Positions 34,077 through 45,600 of a stretch of 64,000 nt of DNA are shown here, piece after piece. The position numbers and the translations under genes were made by a program. The DNA is taken from positions 1,160,679-1,224,678 of the forward strand of contig NW_017804109.1 in assembly GCF_001625305.1 (NCBI RefSeq), written 5' to 3'. The stretch comes from Branchiostoma belcheri (Eukaryota; Chordata; Leptocardii; Amphioxiformes; Branchiostomatidae). The notes under the pieces were generated by a model, which made no database searches, had not been told where the DNA came from, and was given only the letters and a program-made list of their open reading frames with translations. Every line of letters starts with the position of its first letter. The first letter of the stretch is position 1.

Positions 34077-37000
34077 GGACGAACGCAGCCCTAGGAAGAA
34101 AAAAAAGCAAAAGCCAAATATTTGAAGCTTTAAAATTGGTGAGGATGTCCGTCTTGTTGTTGTCGTTGTTGTGCTAAGCACACACCGTGACTTTATTCTG
34201 GCTCACGAGAGAGAGAAAGAGAGGAAGCAGATATGTTCAGTGTAGTAGTGGTCTATATGTGTTTCTATAGTGACTTCTTGTCGAGAGAATGAATAGTGTC
34301 CAATGACACACTGTCGCGACAAGGTCTGGTACTGTAGTGCGTTTCTATCTGCAGTTATCGTGCAGAGGTCGTGTTCTTGAAATCGTAGATCTGATTTACA
34401 AAATCATAACTATAGAGGATATAGATTTAGATGTAATATGACAAGAACAGCTAAGCTGAAATACCAAGTAAATCATCGATCAATTATGACGACCCTTTTA
34501 GTTCCCTAATCTTAGAGGAATCAAATCCCATCATGGCTTTGTTTCAGAAGTGCTCTATTTTGATATGTAACAGGATCAGTCTGGCAGACAAAAATTCCAA
34601 CCAAATGTCGCAAAAAAAGAAGAGAGAATTCGAAGAGAGAGCGATCGTTGTGAATATTTGTTATTTTTTGGGTGAGATGTCAGATTGCAAAGCAACCACA
34701 CATGCACGAGGTAGCCAAAACTGGGGATGGACGAGTTGTCGTGACTGTATATCCGACCTACCCGTCAGTTCTTTGAGAAAGGACTGCGACGTACCAACGC
34801 GTGCTATCACTCCATATTTATTCATCACGGGGGAAGGAGCTTCTATCAAAATAGAGCGACGCCCTCAGTAGTAGATTTGCTGAAAAGAGCTAGGGACTGC
34901 AGTTTGAAGCTGTGAACTTTGTCTATTTTTCTGTGAGGCATTTCGTCGTCTTGTGGTGCCCCGTGTCAAATACTTGCATGTACCGTGGCATTTTAGTACC
35001 GTGATAATAATGGAAAATGTAAGAAGGGACCTCGCGTCACGATTTTCTTATGATAAAGAAATAAGACGAGGTTCGATTTTGACAGTGCATCCCGCTAACC
35101 AAAGAACTGTAGGAGACTGCAGTATTAATGTATAAGGCTGTGTGTGACGGAAAGACGTTCACCGACCGAGCTCTCGGTGCGTATACACGTGTTCTATTCC
35201 TGTGCATAGTTGGATGAAATTTTGCGGATCTTGAGGTGCAGTTTTAGTGGTCCGATCTTAATTGCGAGGTCGACTTAAAACACGACACCACGGTTGTCTC
35301 CCCACCACGTATACCTCACGTGACGCCTGACGAAAAGGGAATTCATAACAGTTAGACATGCTTAGATTGTATTTACTCACGAGCGGAATTCTATAGTCTG
35401 TAGCCACCATAACCACAAAAAACGACTACTCACCTTGTAACGGTAGATTGTGAGTGTATTTAAAGTTTAATGTTATTTTCCTTACAGTCTTGGATATACA
35501 TATTTTTGATCATGTGGTCTTACGAATTGCCTGTAACTTGACGACTAAGCGCATTAATACGTTACTACTTTAGTTGTTTAGTAGATGTTCCTTGATATTA
35601 TATCTTGTTATTAAGATATCACAGTAATTGTTACGTAAAGTTATCAGATGTTGTTATGATTTAGAATCATAAAAAGTCGATGTATATATTTTATGATTTG
35701 CAATAGAAAAGGTCCGAACGGGAGATCTTAATGATGTAAACTCCCACATTACTCTCTAACGAGAATGGCGTGTTTGAAGCACGGCGGATCGGTCTGTCTA
35801 GGGAAGAACGACATCCATTGCATGGATCTGTGAGAGTCGCCTTTTTCTGTTTTATTCCTCGATAGTACTACGTGTAACATTACGATGTTTTCTTACCGTT
35901 TTATTGACGTAAACGTTCATTTTCTATTGTTGTCATCGCTTCTTTGCACTTTTGCACTGCATCTCGAGAAGCTTTAAGCGTCGTTTATTACTTACTAGAG
36001 TTTTTAGTTAGCAGATGTGACTGACTTTATCTTGAATCCAAACTTGCCCGGGCCGCCGGTCGGCTCTCCCTCCGGTTTCCCCGCCGCCGCCCGGCCTGTC
36101 GCGTCTTCCCGCCGCTCGGCCTCGATAATTATAATGTACATTTTCCCGGAGAGGAGGCCGAGTTCCGGGAAGATGCCGACACGTGGATGGATTTTATGGC
36201 GGAGGGCGGGGGGACGGACTGTCGCGCGGCGGAGGGCGGGGCGGCCGGCGCCGGGTCGGACCGTGAATATAAACTCTTCCTGACCTCAGGACACCACATG
36301 CCTGTAAACGGGCGGCCCACGGACTCTCAAACAACCGACTAACTAACGAACGAACAGACGCGAAGGGGCGGAGATAGATCCCGTGCAATGTATGCAACAA
36401 GACGCAAAGTCTTATAGTCGCTGTATTCTTAAAATTCCGACCCCCTCTTCATACAATACAATGATCGTCTGTAACAAGTGGCCGCTTGGAAATCATACTT
36501 ACACATGATTGTGTATTGAATCTCTTTTTTAAAGAAAAGACTGCAATGTTACCGCTTTTACCTGCATTTGTTTGTAAGCAATGCCACGTACTGCAATATA
36601 TATTGGCGCACAGCAATACGACACGAGCAGTCTCTTGGTTGTGAGGCGGATTGAGGGAAAATTACTGCGGTTGTTTGCGAAGTCCGTGGGCCTTTCGTCG
36701 TAGCAGCTCTGAAACCAAAACCAAACCAAATCCACACCTATACAGTGCATTATCTTCTCCGAGACTCGCTACTGGAGTCCGGCTTCAGTATTTTATGGGA
36801 ATGTTGTGAATGTATTAAACACGGAGAAATGCAGATTGTCCCAAAGGAAGGAGCGAATAATTATAGTCTAGAGAAATGACTCTGAGCTGGGATGGCGGGT
36901 GCATGGTCTCGCACCGGCGTATCGTGATGATCAATTTGTCTTCGTTATTCATTTTCAGGCACAAACTCCGTACTGAGACCCTCATTTTAAAGGTGTAAAA

Positions 37001-37480
37001 TGGAAAGACCGAAATTTCACTGCTTGAGTAGCCCCTGAGGCTGCACTCTGCAAAAAGCCCGCCAGGCGGCGCACCCTGCACCCCCCGTCCCGGCTCGTTA
37101 CCGAATCCAGCACAAGCTAACAATCCAAATCTTCTGCTACTCTGCAGCGAGCGACTCTTTGCTGCTGCTGTACTCTTTATGCACTAACCACTGGTGCCGT
37201 CTCAACTTAACTCTTCTAACGTACAAGTCTCTCTCAATAATCCGTCTTGTACGCCACTCAACGATAGCTTTAACCACTGACTGTTGCTTGCAATACCTCA
37301 CAATCGATTCTGACTGAACATTTGTTTGTTGTCCGTAGATGTTTGTATACATAACTTGTACGTGTAGAGGTTGTACGAAAGAGAGAGAGAAAGAGAGAAC
37401 CGAGCTTCTCCCTGGCCTTGGAGCTATCACACTGAATAATAGTATGATGACAATGTCAGTAAAATAAAACCTACACGTTC
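34077..37480 (+). other. ZFHX3: Probable long 3' UTR of the ZFHX gene
   Basis: No coding potential after the stop. The sequence is mostly AT-rich and free of recognisable repeats, apart from a CpG-rich block at 36030-36400. The best polyadenylation signal is AATAAA at 37463-37468, followed by a GT-rich stretch. Other signals exist at about 38513, so the end is an estimate. Confidence 0.45.
36107..36170 (+). other. Strong hairpin in CpG-rich block of the putative 3' UTR
   Basis: CTCGGCCTC (36115-36123) pairs perfectly with GAGGCCGAG (36154-36162), extended by TCCCG/CGGGA across a 3x3 internal loop, with a 30-nt AT-rich loop. It lies in an otherwise AT-rich region. Could be an RNA structure or part of a CpG island; function unknown. 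Confidence 0.4.
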
Positions 37481-39439
37481 TTAACTACATCTGGTGTCTT
37501 GTCTTTCATTGTAGTCCTGTTATCTTTTAGTAAGTTAGGCCATGTTGATTTGATTATATGGATGACATCCTCTGGGAACCCCAAAACTGATGCGAGCGTA
37601 CGAATAAAAAAAAAAGTTTGGCAAAAAAAAGTTGCTTTCATTATGAAATCTACGTGGTCAAGAAGGCGGAATAAATGACACTTAGTATGGTATGGCAAAT
37701 AATCTACTCTTCAAATTACTTTCTTCACATTTTCGTTACTATGTATTTGCTCATTTTGCAACTGTTTTGTATGATTTACAGTATGGTCGAAACCTTTTTA
37801 GGGGGGAAGAACGGCTGATTCCTCCTATACGTGTAACGTTATTTGGTATATAGCCCCACACCTCCACCCATCCTGTAAATTTCACTACATGCATGTGTTT
37901 ATAAAATAGGGAAATCTGTTTTTCTTATGATGGTAATGGAGATTGCTAGCTCCACCAAATGCAATAATATATCATTCAGTCGTCGCCACGGCAATGCTTT
38001 TTAAAGCCTGCTTTGTTTTTGTTGTTTGCTCATTATCTGCAGTACCATCCCTTGTCGCTAGGGTTTTCGACCACTGTAACCCCTCCATATGCAGGTCAAC
38101 TGTCCCTTGTCCTGCTGGCATTTGTTTACACAACATTTTCAAATAATTTGATGTCTTAAATATCAGGTCATTAGACCCTTGACTTTTTCTGCCCTGCGGT
38201 GGCGTAGTTACTTCTGCATTCGTTGCGTTTCGCTGCGGTGTGATGCGTTGCACGAGAAATACTATCCCCAAATCATACATTACAGTGCACTACGTAGATT
38301 GTACTGTATTATCATTTTTAAAGTTCACTACAGTGTGATAGCCCACTTCTTCACCTTTACATTGATACCAAAGACACCTGGTTAATTTTAGGACAAACGG
38401 GTTTGCCCCCCAAAAAACTGCGACGATGCACACATCGCGGTGGAGAAATTTCAGCCCAGTTGTAACTATAGACACACACCATCCTGCGTTTTGACTACAT
38501 TTAGCGTGGCGTAATAAAATTCGTTTCTTCTCATGAGCAGCTTTATTACCACGGCCATCACATGCAATATTATAGTTACATAATAACTGTGAATTATGTA
38601 CAGAAAGAGGATTTTAGTTCCTTTAGTGCAAACCTTTTAAAAATCGTCAAATTTGAACTGCGTTCTTTCGAAGGGCGTTCTTTCGAAGGGCGTTCTAAAC
38701 GGCACGTTCTATTTTTTTTTCCAGTTTTTAAATGTTGCAACTTTCAACGACTGTTAGGCAAAAGTTAACAAAACGACTCAAATTTTGCCGTCACAACTAG
38801 ACATGCTGAAAGATTTTCAAATGGGATTCATATAATCAAAAAGCTAGAAAACGTGGGATTCATGTGCAACTATGCCATTGTCAGTACATATGTCTGAGGT
38901 TTGTAACGTTAAATTGCAGTAACAGCCCATAGTGTCCGGTTTTTCCTTTAAAAGTGTCGTTACCTTTCGTTCGGAGCAAAAATGTTTCTCTGTTCTACAT
39001 GGCTTACTGTGTGGACAATCGGCACCTATAACATAACATAACGGGAGGGGTCCTAATCCCGACCTATGTTCCATGCAAACGCACATACCTTGGGTAATAA
39101 TATCTGACCAAAAACGCGCGCAACATGAGCTATAATATTGACAGATAAAGATCACAACCATAAAACTTAAAAGCTGCACAGCTGTGCATTTCACTTCAGT
39201 GTAGCGCCTTGCACACAGGCGTAATGGTTCAGAAAACGTAACCTTATCTAATATAATAATAATAGCAAAGGAAAATAAATTACCGGTAAATCGGAAGCGG
39301 AAACTAAGTAGCACTGTGACTCACCGTGATCTCATTCTCCTTCATTCTTCCTCTATGAGGTGCGGCTAGTGAAGTTTTGTCTCCACAGACTCCAGTACAG
39401 TCTGTCTAGCCTCTACCAGGCTACCAGAACAGTTCGCCG

Positions 39440-39592
39440 AAACAAAACATTCCACCGTTGCCGGGGAAACAAAACATTCCACCGTTGCCGGGGAAACGGA
39501 ACATTCCACCGTTGCCGGGGAAACAAAACATTCCTCCGTTGCCGGGGAAACAAAACATTCCACCGTTGCCGGGGAAACGGAACATTCCACCA
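39440..39592. repeat. Minisatellite, 27-bp unit, about 5.7 copies
   Basis: Unit core acattccaccgttgccgggg. The 27-bp period keeps reading frames open on both strands (e.g. NKTFHRCRG repeats), but there is no other sign of a gene. Confidence 0.9.
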
Positions 39593-40610
39593 GGCTTCGA
39601 CGGTTCGAAATCAAACGACATGTCCATTTTAACTTTTTTTATAAAGCATAACAAGTGCAAAAAATTACCTTTGTTTCAATAAACGTGACCATCATATTTC
39701 ATGAAAAACACTTTACGAGGTTGCTATAATCATACACCTGATCATGTGATGAAATCACATTCAGGCTCAGCCTCAGAAATTAAATAATTTGTATGCAAAA
39801 AAGAGCCGAGTGTAATATTAGGGGGCCTGCATGCCATTTTCTGTAAGGCGTAATCAGGCATTTTTAGTCTCAATTCGTCATCCGTAGGCAGCCCCCTAAA
39901 AATCACCGGCAAAGCGTTAAGTCGTAGTAGGCTCTGAGACTAAAACGTAATGCGTAATCGGCGGCGAAAATTTTGCGTAATTTGTAATCACGGCACAAAT
40001 TTGCCTGCCCTCTGCGTATAGTATTTTCACTCGTACGGAATAGTTCAACCTTACTATAGACATTTCTGTATTGGGACGACGGACATTGCCCTAACTGATG
40101 CTGGATATCGTTAAACAGCTTTTAACAGAAAAAAGAAGCACTCACCTGACTTGAAACATGACCCCTTCGCAAGGTGCGCACAGGAAAAGTGATTTGAATC
40201 CGTAACAGATGGGATCTAGAACAGGGGATCTACAACAGGCGTTCTACTGTTCTGTTCCGTTGTTCTTTTCACCGTGTAGCAAAGTTGTGATTCCTACTAC
40301 AAGTACAACGTGTTGTGAGTACGCCAAACGCGTTCTTACCAACGCTTCTAAAGTTTTTGTAAAAATCCTCTTGTAATAGAGAGAAATATTGCGTCATTTA
40401 TATGCAGACACCAGGCATCTCTTACCTGCATTTCTGTACACACAAACGCAAAAGCTGGCAGAAAAATAAAATTTTAGCATCTATTCCTGTGCAGACCACA
40501 GCCCAAGCTGTCCCTAGCAACGGCCATAGCAATCAATCTACTGATTCTTAAAAGTCTGTGGATGTGTTAATCTTCAAACACTTATATCTCCTGATAGAAC
40601 TGATGGATTT

Positions 40611-40695
40611 TTGAGAGAATGTTCAGGTTGAGAGAATGTTCAGGTTGAGAGAATGTTCAGGTTGAGAGAATGTTCAGGTTGAGAGAATGTTCAGG
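40611..40695. repeat. Perfect minisatellite, 17 bp x 5
   Basis: ttgagagaatgttcagg repeated five times without mismatch. Confidence 0.95.
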
Positions 40696-41029
40696 TCTGT
40701 CAATCAAATATGCCTTTCAAGGCCCCATAGCTAACGGGAAAATATGCATGATTATAAAATGCATGATTTCTACACTTTTCTATAAAAAATTCCAAAAAGT
40801 ATCAGCTTTTCGAAGCGCATTGTGCTTTACAACGGCTCAAAATTTATTTTGATATAAAAAGTGATGTCAGATACAGTAATACACCTAATTTTTTCACATT
40901 ATAATTGGTTTTCAGGCACAATTAGCAGGTACTAGCTTCCTAATACTAGTACATTGTTTTCTTGGAAAAGCAAGAGGTGGGGAAAGTCACATCATTTGTG
41001 GATAACATTTGAAAAAGACAGAATTTTAA

Positions 41030-42118
41030 ACAATACAGACATTTCACATTTATTTTGACTCTTATACCCATGTAAGAATAAACTGTACCAATTAGCCCTT
41101 ATAACAATTATGTATATACAGACATTTTAGGTTCCACTGTTGATATGTTCACATGAATTTGCTACAAAACTATAGTATAAATGTAATTCTATATCAAAGC
41201 TTTGACACCAAAATTTCATCAATGCAAAAAGGAATTTGCTATAGGCATATGTTGCAATGCAACATAACATTACATTAAAATTTTAGACAAGATATATAAA
41301 AATTACTAGTATGTAAAGACTCATATAATTCTTGGGAAAATTATACAAGTTGTCATGGAAAATTATCTCTTTTCTGAATTAGACAGAACATGTTATACAT
41401 GTATAACACTAACAGTTGGTCTGTAGTGGCCATTACTGCTGCACTTCTTCAGTTGCTGGTAGGTGGCACTGCTTCACAGTCTGTCTACATTTCAATGCTT
41501 ACGTCAATCTATCTTCCGAAAGTGAAGCTCAACAGATTAACTTTCAGCCTTGCGCTTTCAAACTTTTCTTTTTGCTGCAATGTTCTCAACAACTGCTAGG
41601 TGGCACACCTTAACAGTCAACAGGCTCTGCACAGTTTAAACTTGCTGTGAATCTATGAGGATGCCTCAAAGGCTAGTGCCTCTTAAAATTGTCTTCCCCA
41701 TGTCCATTATTCAATGATATACTCCTGCAATTTTCTCAACTCCTGCTAGATGGAGTTGCTGCACAGTCGACAGGCTTCATCCATAGTAAAATGTTGAACT
41801 TTATTCCAACACAAGGGTTACACAGAGATCAAATTTTCAATGGCTGTCGCCTTCATCAGGATAATTAATGACCAATCACTTGCGAATGTTAACTTGCAAG
41901 AGTTGAAATTTGATCTCTGTGTAACCCTTGTGTTCGAATAAAGTTCAACATTTTACTACATGTATGATTAATACCAACACAGATAAACTTTCATGAGACA
42001 TTATCTATGCCCTCCTATACACATCAAATGCTAGTGCCTCTTTTCTCCATGTCCAATGTTCAACGACATACTCCTGCAATTTTCTCAACTCCTGCTAGAT
42101 GGAGTTGCTTCACAGGCT
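41030..42118 (-). other. Probable 3' UTR of the coiled-coil gene with internal repeats
   Basis: Downstream of the stop are three or four diverged copies of a block around tcaactcctgctagatgg (near 41440, 41580, 41730, 42070) and a fold-back element at 41784-41958. Candidate reverse-strand AATAAA signals are in the fold-back (about 41815) and at about 41050. The extent is inferred. Confidence 0.35.
41784..41958. mobile_element. Fold-back element, about 55-bp inverted arms
   Basis: tagtaaaatgttgaacttta at 41784 is mirrored by taaagttcaacattttacta ending at 41958. The arms continue (acacaagggttacacagaga) and enclose a loop with tcgccttcatcaggata. Confidence 0.85.
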
Positions 42119-42596
42119 CTATCTATGCCCTCCTTCAGTGAAACTGGAAAGATGCGTCAAAGCTTTTGGCTTCTTGTGTCTCTTCCCAGCATCTATTTTC
42201 ATCAGAGCAGGTTCGGACTGGGCAGACTTCGCCGACGTCAGCGCCCGTAACTTCGGCGACGTCTCCTTCAGACTCGGCAGCGAAACTTGCCTCATCTTGT
42301 CCCTCATGGCCAACACGTCGTACTCCTGTTTCAGGGTGTTAAACTCTCGCTTTAGAGCAACGAACTCCTTAAACCCAGCCTGTTGGGCACTCGACTGTTG
42401 CTCTAGTCTCCGTACCTGGTCTCGGAGTTGCGCGATCGTGTTTGCCATCTCTTCTTTCTCCATCGCGAGAGCGTCGAAGAGCGCCCTGTTCTTGTCGTAC
42501 TGCTCGCTGAGGTCGGAGAGCGATCGCTGCTGCTCCTCCTGATGCTCTTTCCTCAGCATCACCTCCTCCTCCAGGGACTGGACCCTCTTCTGTAAC
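42119..42596 (-). CDS. Coiled-coil gene terminal exon
   Basis: Acceptor ttaacag, phase 2 in, stop TAG 42121-42119. Begins LQKRVQSLEEEVMLRKEHQE, ends KALTHLSSFTEGGHR. Carries the longest uninterrupted heptad region and a basic Ser-rich tail. Its first 60 bp and acceptor are repeated in the preceding intron at 42711-42776. Confidence 0.85.
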
Positions 42597-42643
42597 CTGT
42601 TAAACAATCCAACAATCAATTCATAAATGAATCATCAATCATT

Positions 42644-42687
<44 letters not shown>

Positions 42688-45600
42688 CAATCAATTGAAA
42701 AAGAGCGGTTGCTCCTGATGCTCTTTTCTCAGCATCACCTCCTCCTCCAGGGACTGGACCCTCTTCTGTAACCTGTCATCAATCAATCAATCAGTCAATT
42801 CGAAAAGACCGATCGCTGCTGCTTCAATTGAAAAAAGGATAATCAATTGATCAGTGAATGAATTGCATGGTTTTCTAATCAACAATCTTTGGAACTCAAG
42901 GCCAAATCACATATGGTAGTAGCAACAGCTGCTTTGAAAAATACCTGTGTTGTCCTGCTACATAATGTAACCCAACACCACAGGGTGTCTGCTACAGCAC
43001 CAGTTACCATGGTGACAGACGTCTGGTCCAGATCATTGACCTTATTTGTTTAGACATTAGGTCTTGTTCAAGACATTTTATTATTTGCTACTTTCTTTAT
43101 GTAGTTTGCCATACATTGTACCATGTGCAATTGTCGTGCAATAAAGTTCTTCTTTGTTTAGAGGAAGAGGAAGAAACAGAGCAAAAACAATATTCTAAAA
43201 TCATATTGGATTCCAGTTGAGTAACTGTTTTGGGCGTATCTTATACGTGGATGTCTAACCTTCACAGCAAAAACAATATTGTTTTCCTTCTGCGAGGGTT
43301 AACATAAGCATTTTTAAAAATCTGCCCCACCTGGCATTAGACACGTGCGCTGTCTCCGCCTCCTCCTGGTCCTGTTCTGATGACACGATCTCCTTCTCCA
43401 GCTTCGCGATGCGGAACTTCAGCTCACGGTTCTTCTGGTTCACCTCACGAAGTTCCTCCGACAGGATCTCGTTCTTACCCTGTTCAGGTCAGGTTTGCTT
43501 TTTAAAAATTGGCTGATATGTCACATACCAGGGCTCAAAATACTGGGTAAATGCACCTTAGTGTAGGTAAAGTTGAGGCTGTGCAGGTATTTCTGATGTA
43601 CAAATGTAGGTGCATAGATTATTATTTGCTGCATTCTCTGTTACCTCTCATGAAGTATAAAAGAAATAATAGCAATGGTTTCTGAACAGTTTATGTATGA
43701 TCCATACCTCCTAAATGCAGAGTGGTGCAGGTAAAATTTGTCTGGTGCAGGTAATTTTCAATGTATGCAGAAAAAGTATTTCGAGCCCTGCATACATACA
43801 TTGTATACACAAGTAAAAGACACCTAAGTCATCCTTGACTGAGGTGAAGCATTGAAGCAGCTACTACTAGTGCAATGCTCATGTTTCATACCTGGAACTC
43901 TCGATATGCCTGCAGCTCCAGAAGAAGGTTGTTGTTTTCCTCCCGGAGTCGAGAGTTGTCCGTCCGCAGCTCGTCCACGTGGCCTAACGTCTCGTTCAAC
44001 TGCTGGTGGATCGTCTGGGGGAAGAACAAAATTGCCTTAAAGTAATTAATACATTGTAGCTGTATTTCTATCTATTGGTGGATGGTCTACAGTGAAAAGG
44101 GAATGATTTGAATCTGAGCATGCAACTTCACCCTCCTCACAACTATATACAGCTATATTGTACAGTTGTTCCTGTTCAAACATCAAACACATGTACAAGA
44201 AATGGGGTGAATGTGAAGGTCTCAGAGGTCAACATGGGGGAATACCACAAGAATACTTTCTTTACACCTTTACAGTCATCTTTGACTTCAAAGGATTACC
44301 AAGACTTCCTGTATACTTGCATACTTTCAGCAAGTCTGAAATCTCTGATTTCTTGTCTTACATGTAGCTAAGAAAAGAGCCATTTTGTTGGAAAGGCCTG
44401 AGGGAGAAGTGTGCTAAACCACCAGACTTACAGCCTTACTGCCATCCTCCTGTTGGTAAGTACTGAGCTGGGACTGGAGCTGGGCGTTCTCTCTCCGGAG
44501 CTGGTCAATCTGCTGCTGCATCTAAATAACAAACAAACAAACAAACAAATATTCTTGTAAATACAACTCAGAATTCTGTCTGAGGAAGGTAAACAAAACA
44601 TGTATTGTTTTCAACAAAACTTGACATTCTGGGGTAGCTAGACAACCAAGAAAGCAAATAAACAAACAAACAAATATCCTTGTCAATAAAACTCAACAGT
44701 CTCAAGTAGCCAGATAATCAAATAAACAAATATCTTGGTCAACCAATGGTTCACTGCACTTGTGAAAGCAGTTTGAGGAGTTTCCTTGGTTTGTATGTTC
44801 CTCTTTATTATGTTTAAGTTACTTTAACAGTGTTTATCTTTCTTGTCATGACAGAGACAGAGAATAGCTTTTCAGTAGGCAGAACATGGATGAAGCTAAC
44901 CTACACCTTCCTTACCTGTTTAACCTTGTCCTGGTACTCCTGCTCTACTGTCAGCTTCTCTTCTATCAGGTGCATCACCTGGACACATAAAAAGTAAAAA
45001 TCAAAACCCTTTTCAATACTCCAACGCCACCAATGAAATTGTCCAATGGAAATAGGTGTAACATGCCCTTCCCAACACCACTGGGGCTTGCTACAGATTC
45101 TAACCAAGAAACTTTAGATTCTCAGTGACGTGAACCACCCCACCTTGNNNNNNNNNNNNNNNNNNNNTCTGCCGCTCCACCATGTCTCCCCGTGCCTTGT
45201 CTGCCCGCTCCAGACACTCCTGCTGGACTCTCTTGACGCGCTCTTGACTTTCCCGAGCCTGCTGGTGGAGGCTGGCACACTTAGATAGCTCCGTCTGCAA
45301 TGGAGGGAATGAGAGAGGGGTTAAGGAAAGGATAGTACCTTCTGTGAGTTCTGTCTGAGATGGGCAGAATGAGGGAGAGATTAGAGGGAGGTTAGGACAC
45401 TTAACTGCGATGGACAGAACAATAGGGGAGTTAGGGGAAGTTAAAACACTTCGCTCCGGGATGGAAAGAATGAGGGAAAGGTGAGGGTGAGGTTAGGACA
45501 CAGCTCTGGACTGAATGAGAGAGGAGTTAGGGGAGGTTAGGACACTTAGCTCTGTCTGGGAAAGACAGAAGGAAAGAACAATACTGGTGCATCTTGCAAT

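Larger units (their letters stand above)
37500..41030. other. Intergenic region between ZFHX and the coiled-coil gene
   Basis: AT-rich, no supported exon; two minisatellites (39440, 40611) and tggatgacatcctctggga near 37560, a block also seen at 55945 and 59019. Confidence 0.4.

Noticed and set aside
39360..39682. Overlapping repeat proteins at the 27-bp minisatellite
   Set aside because: Frames stay open only because the unit length is a multiple of three.
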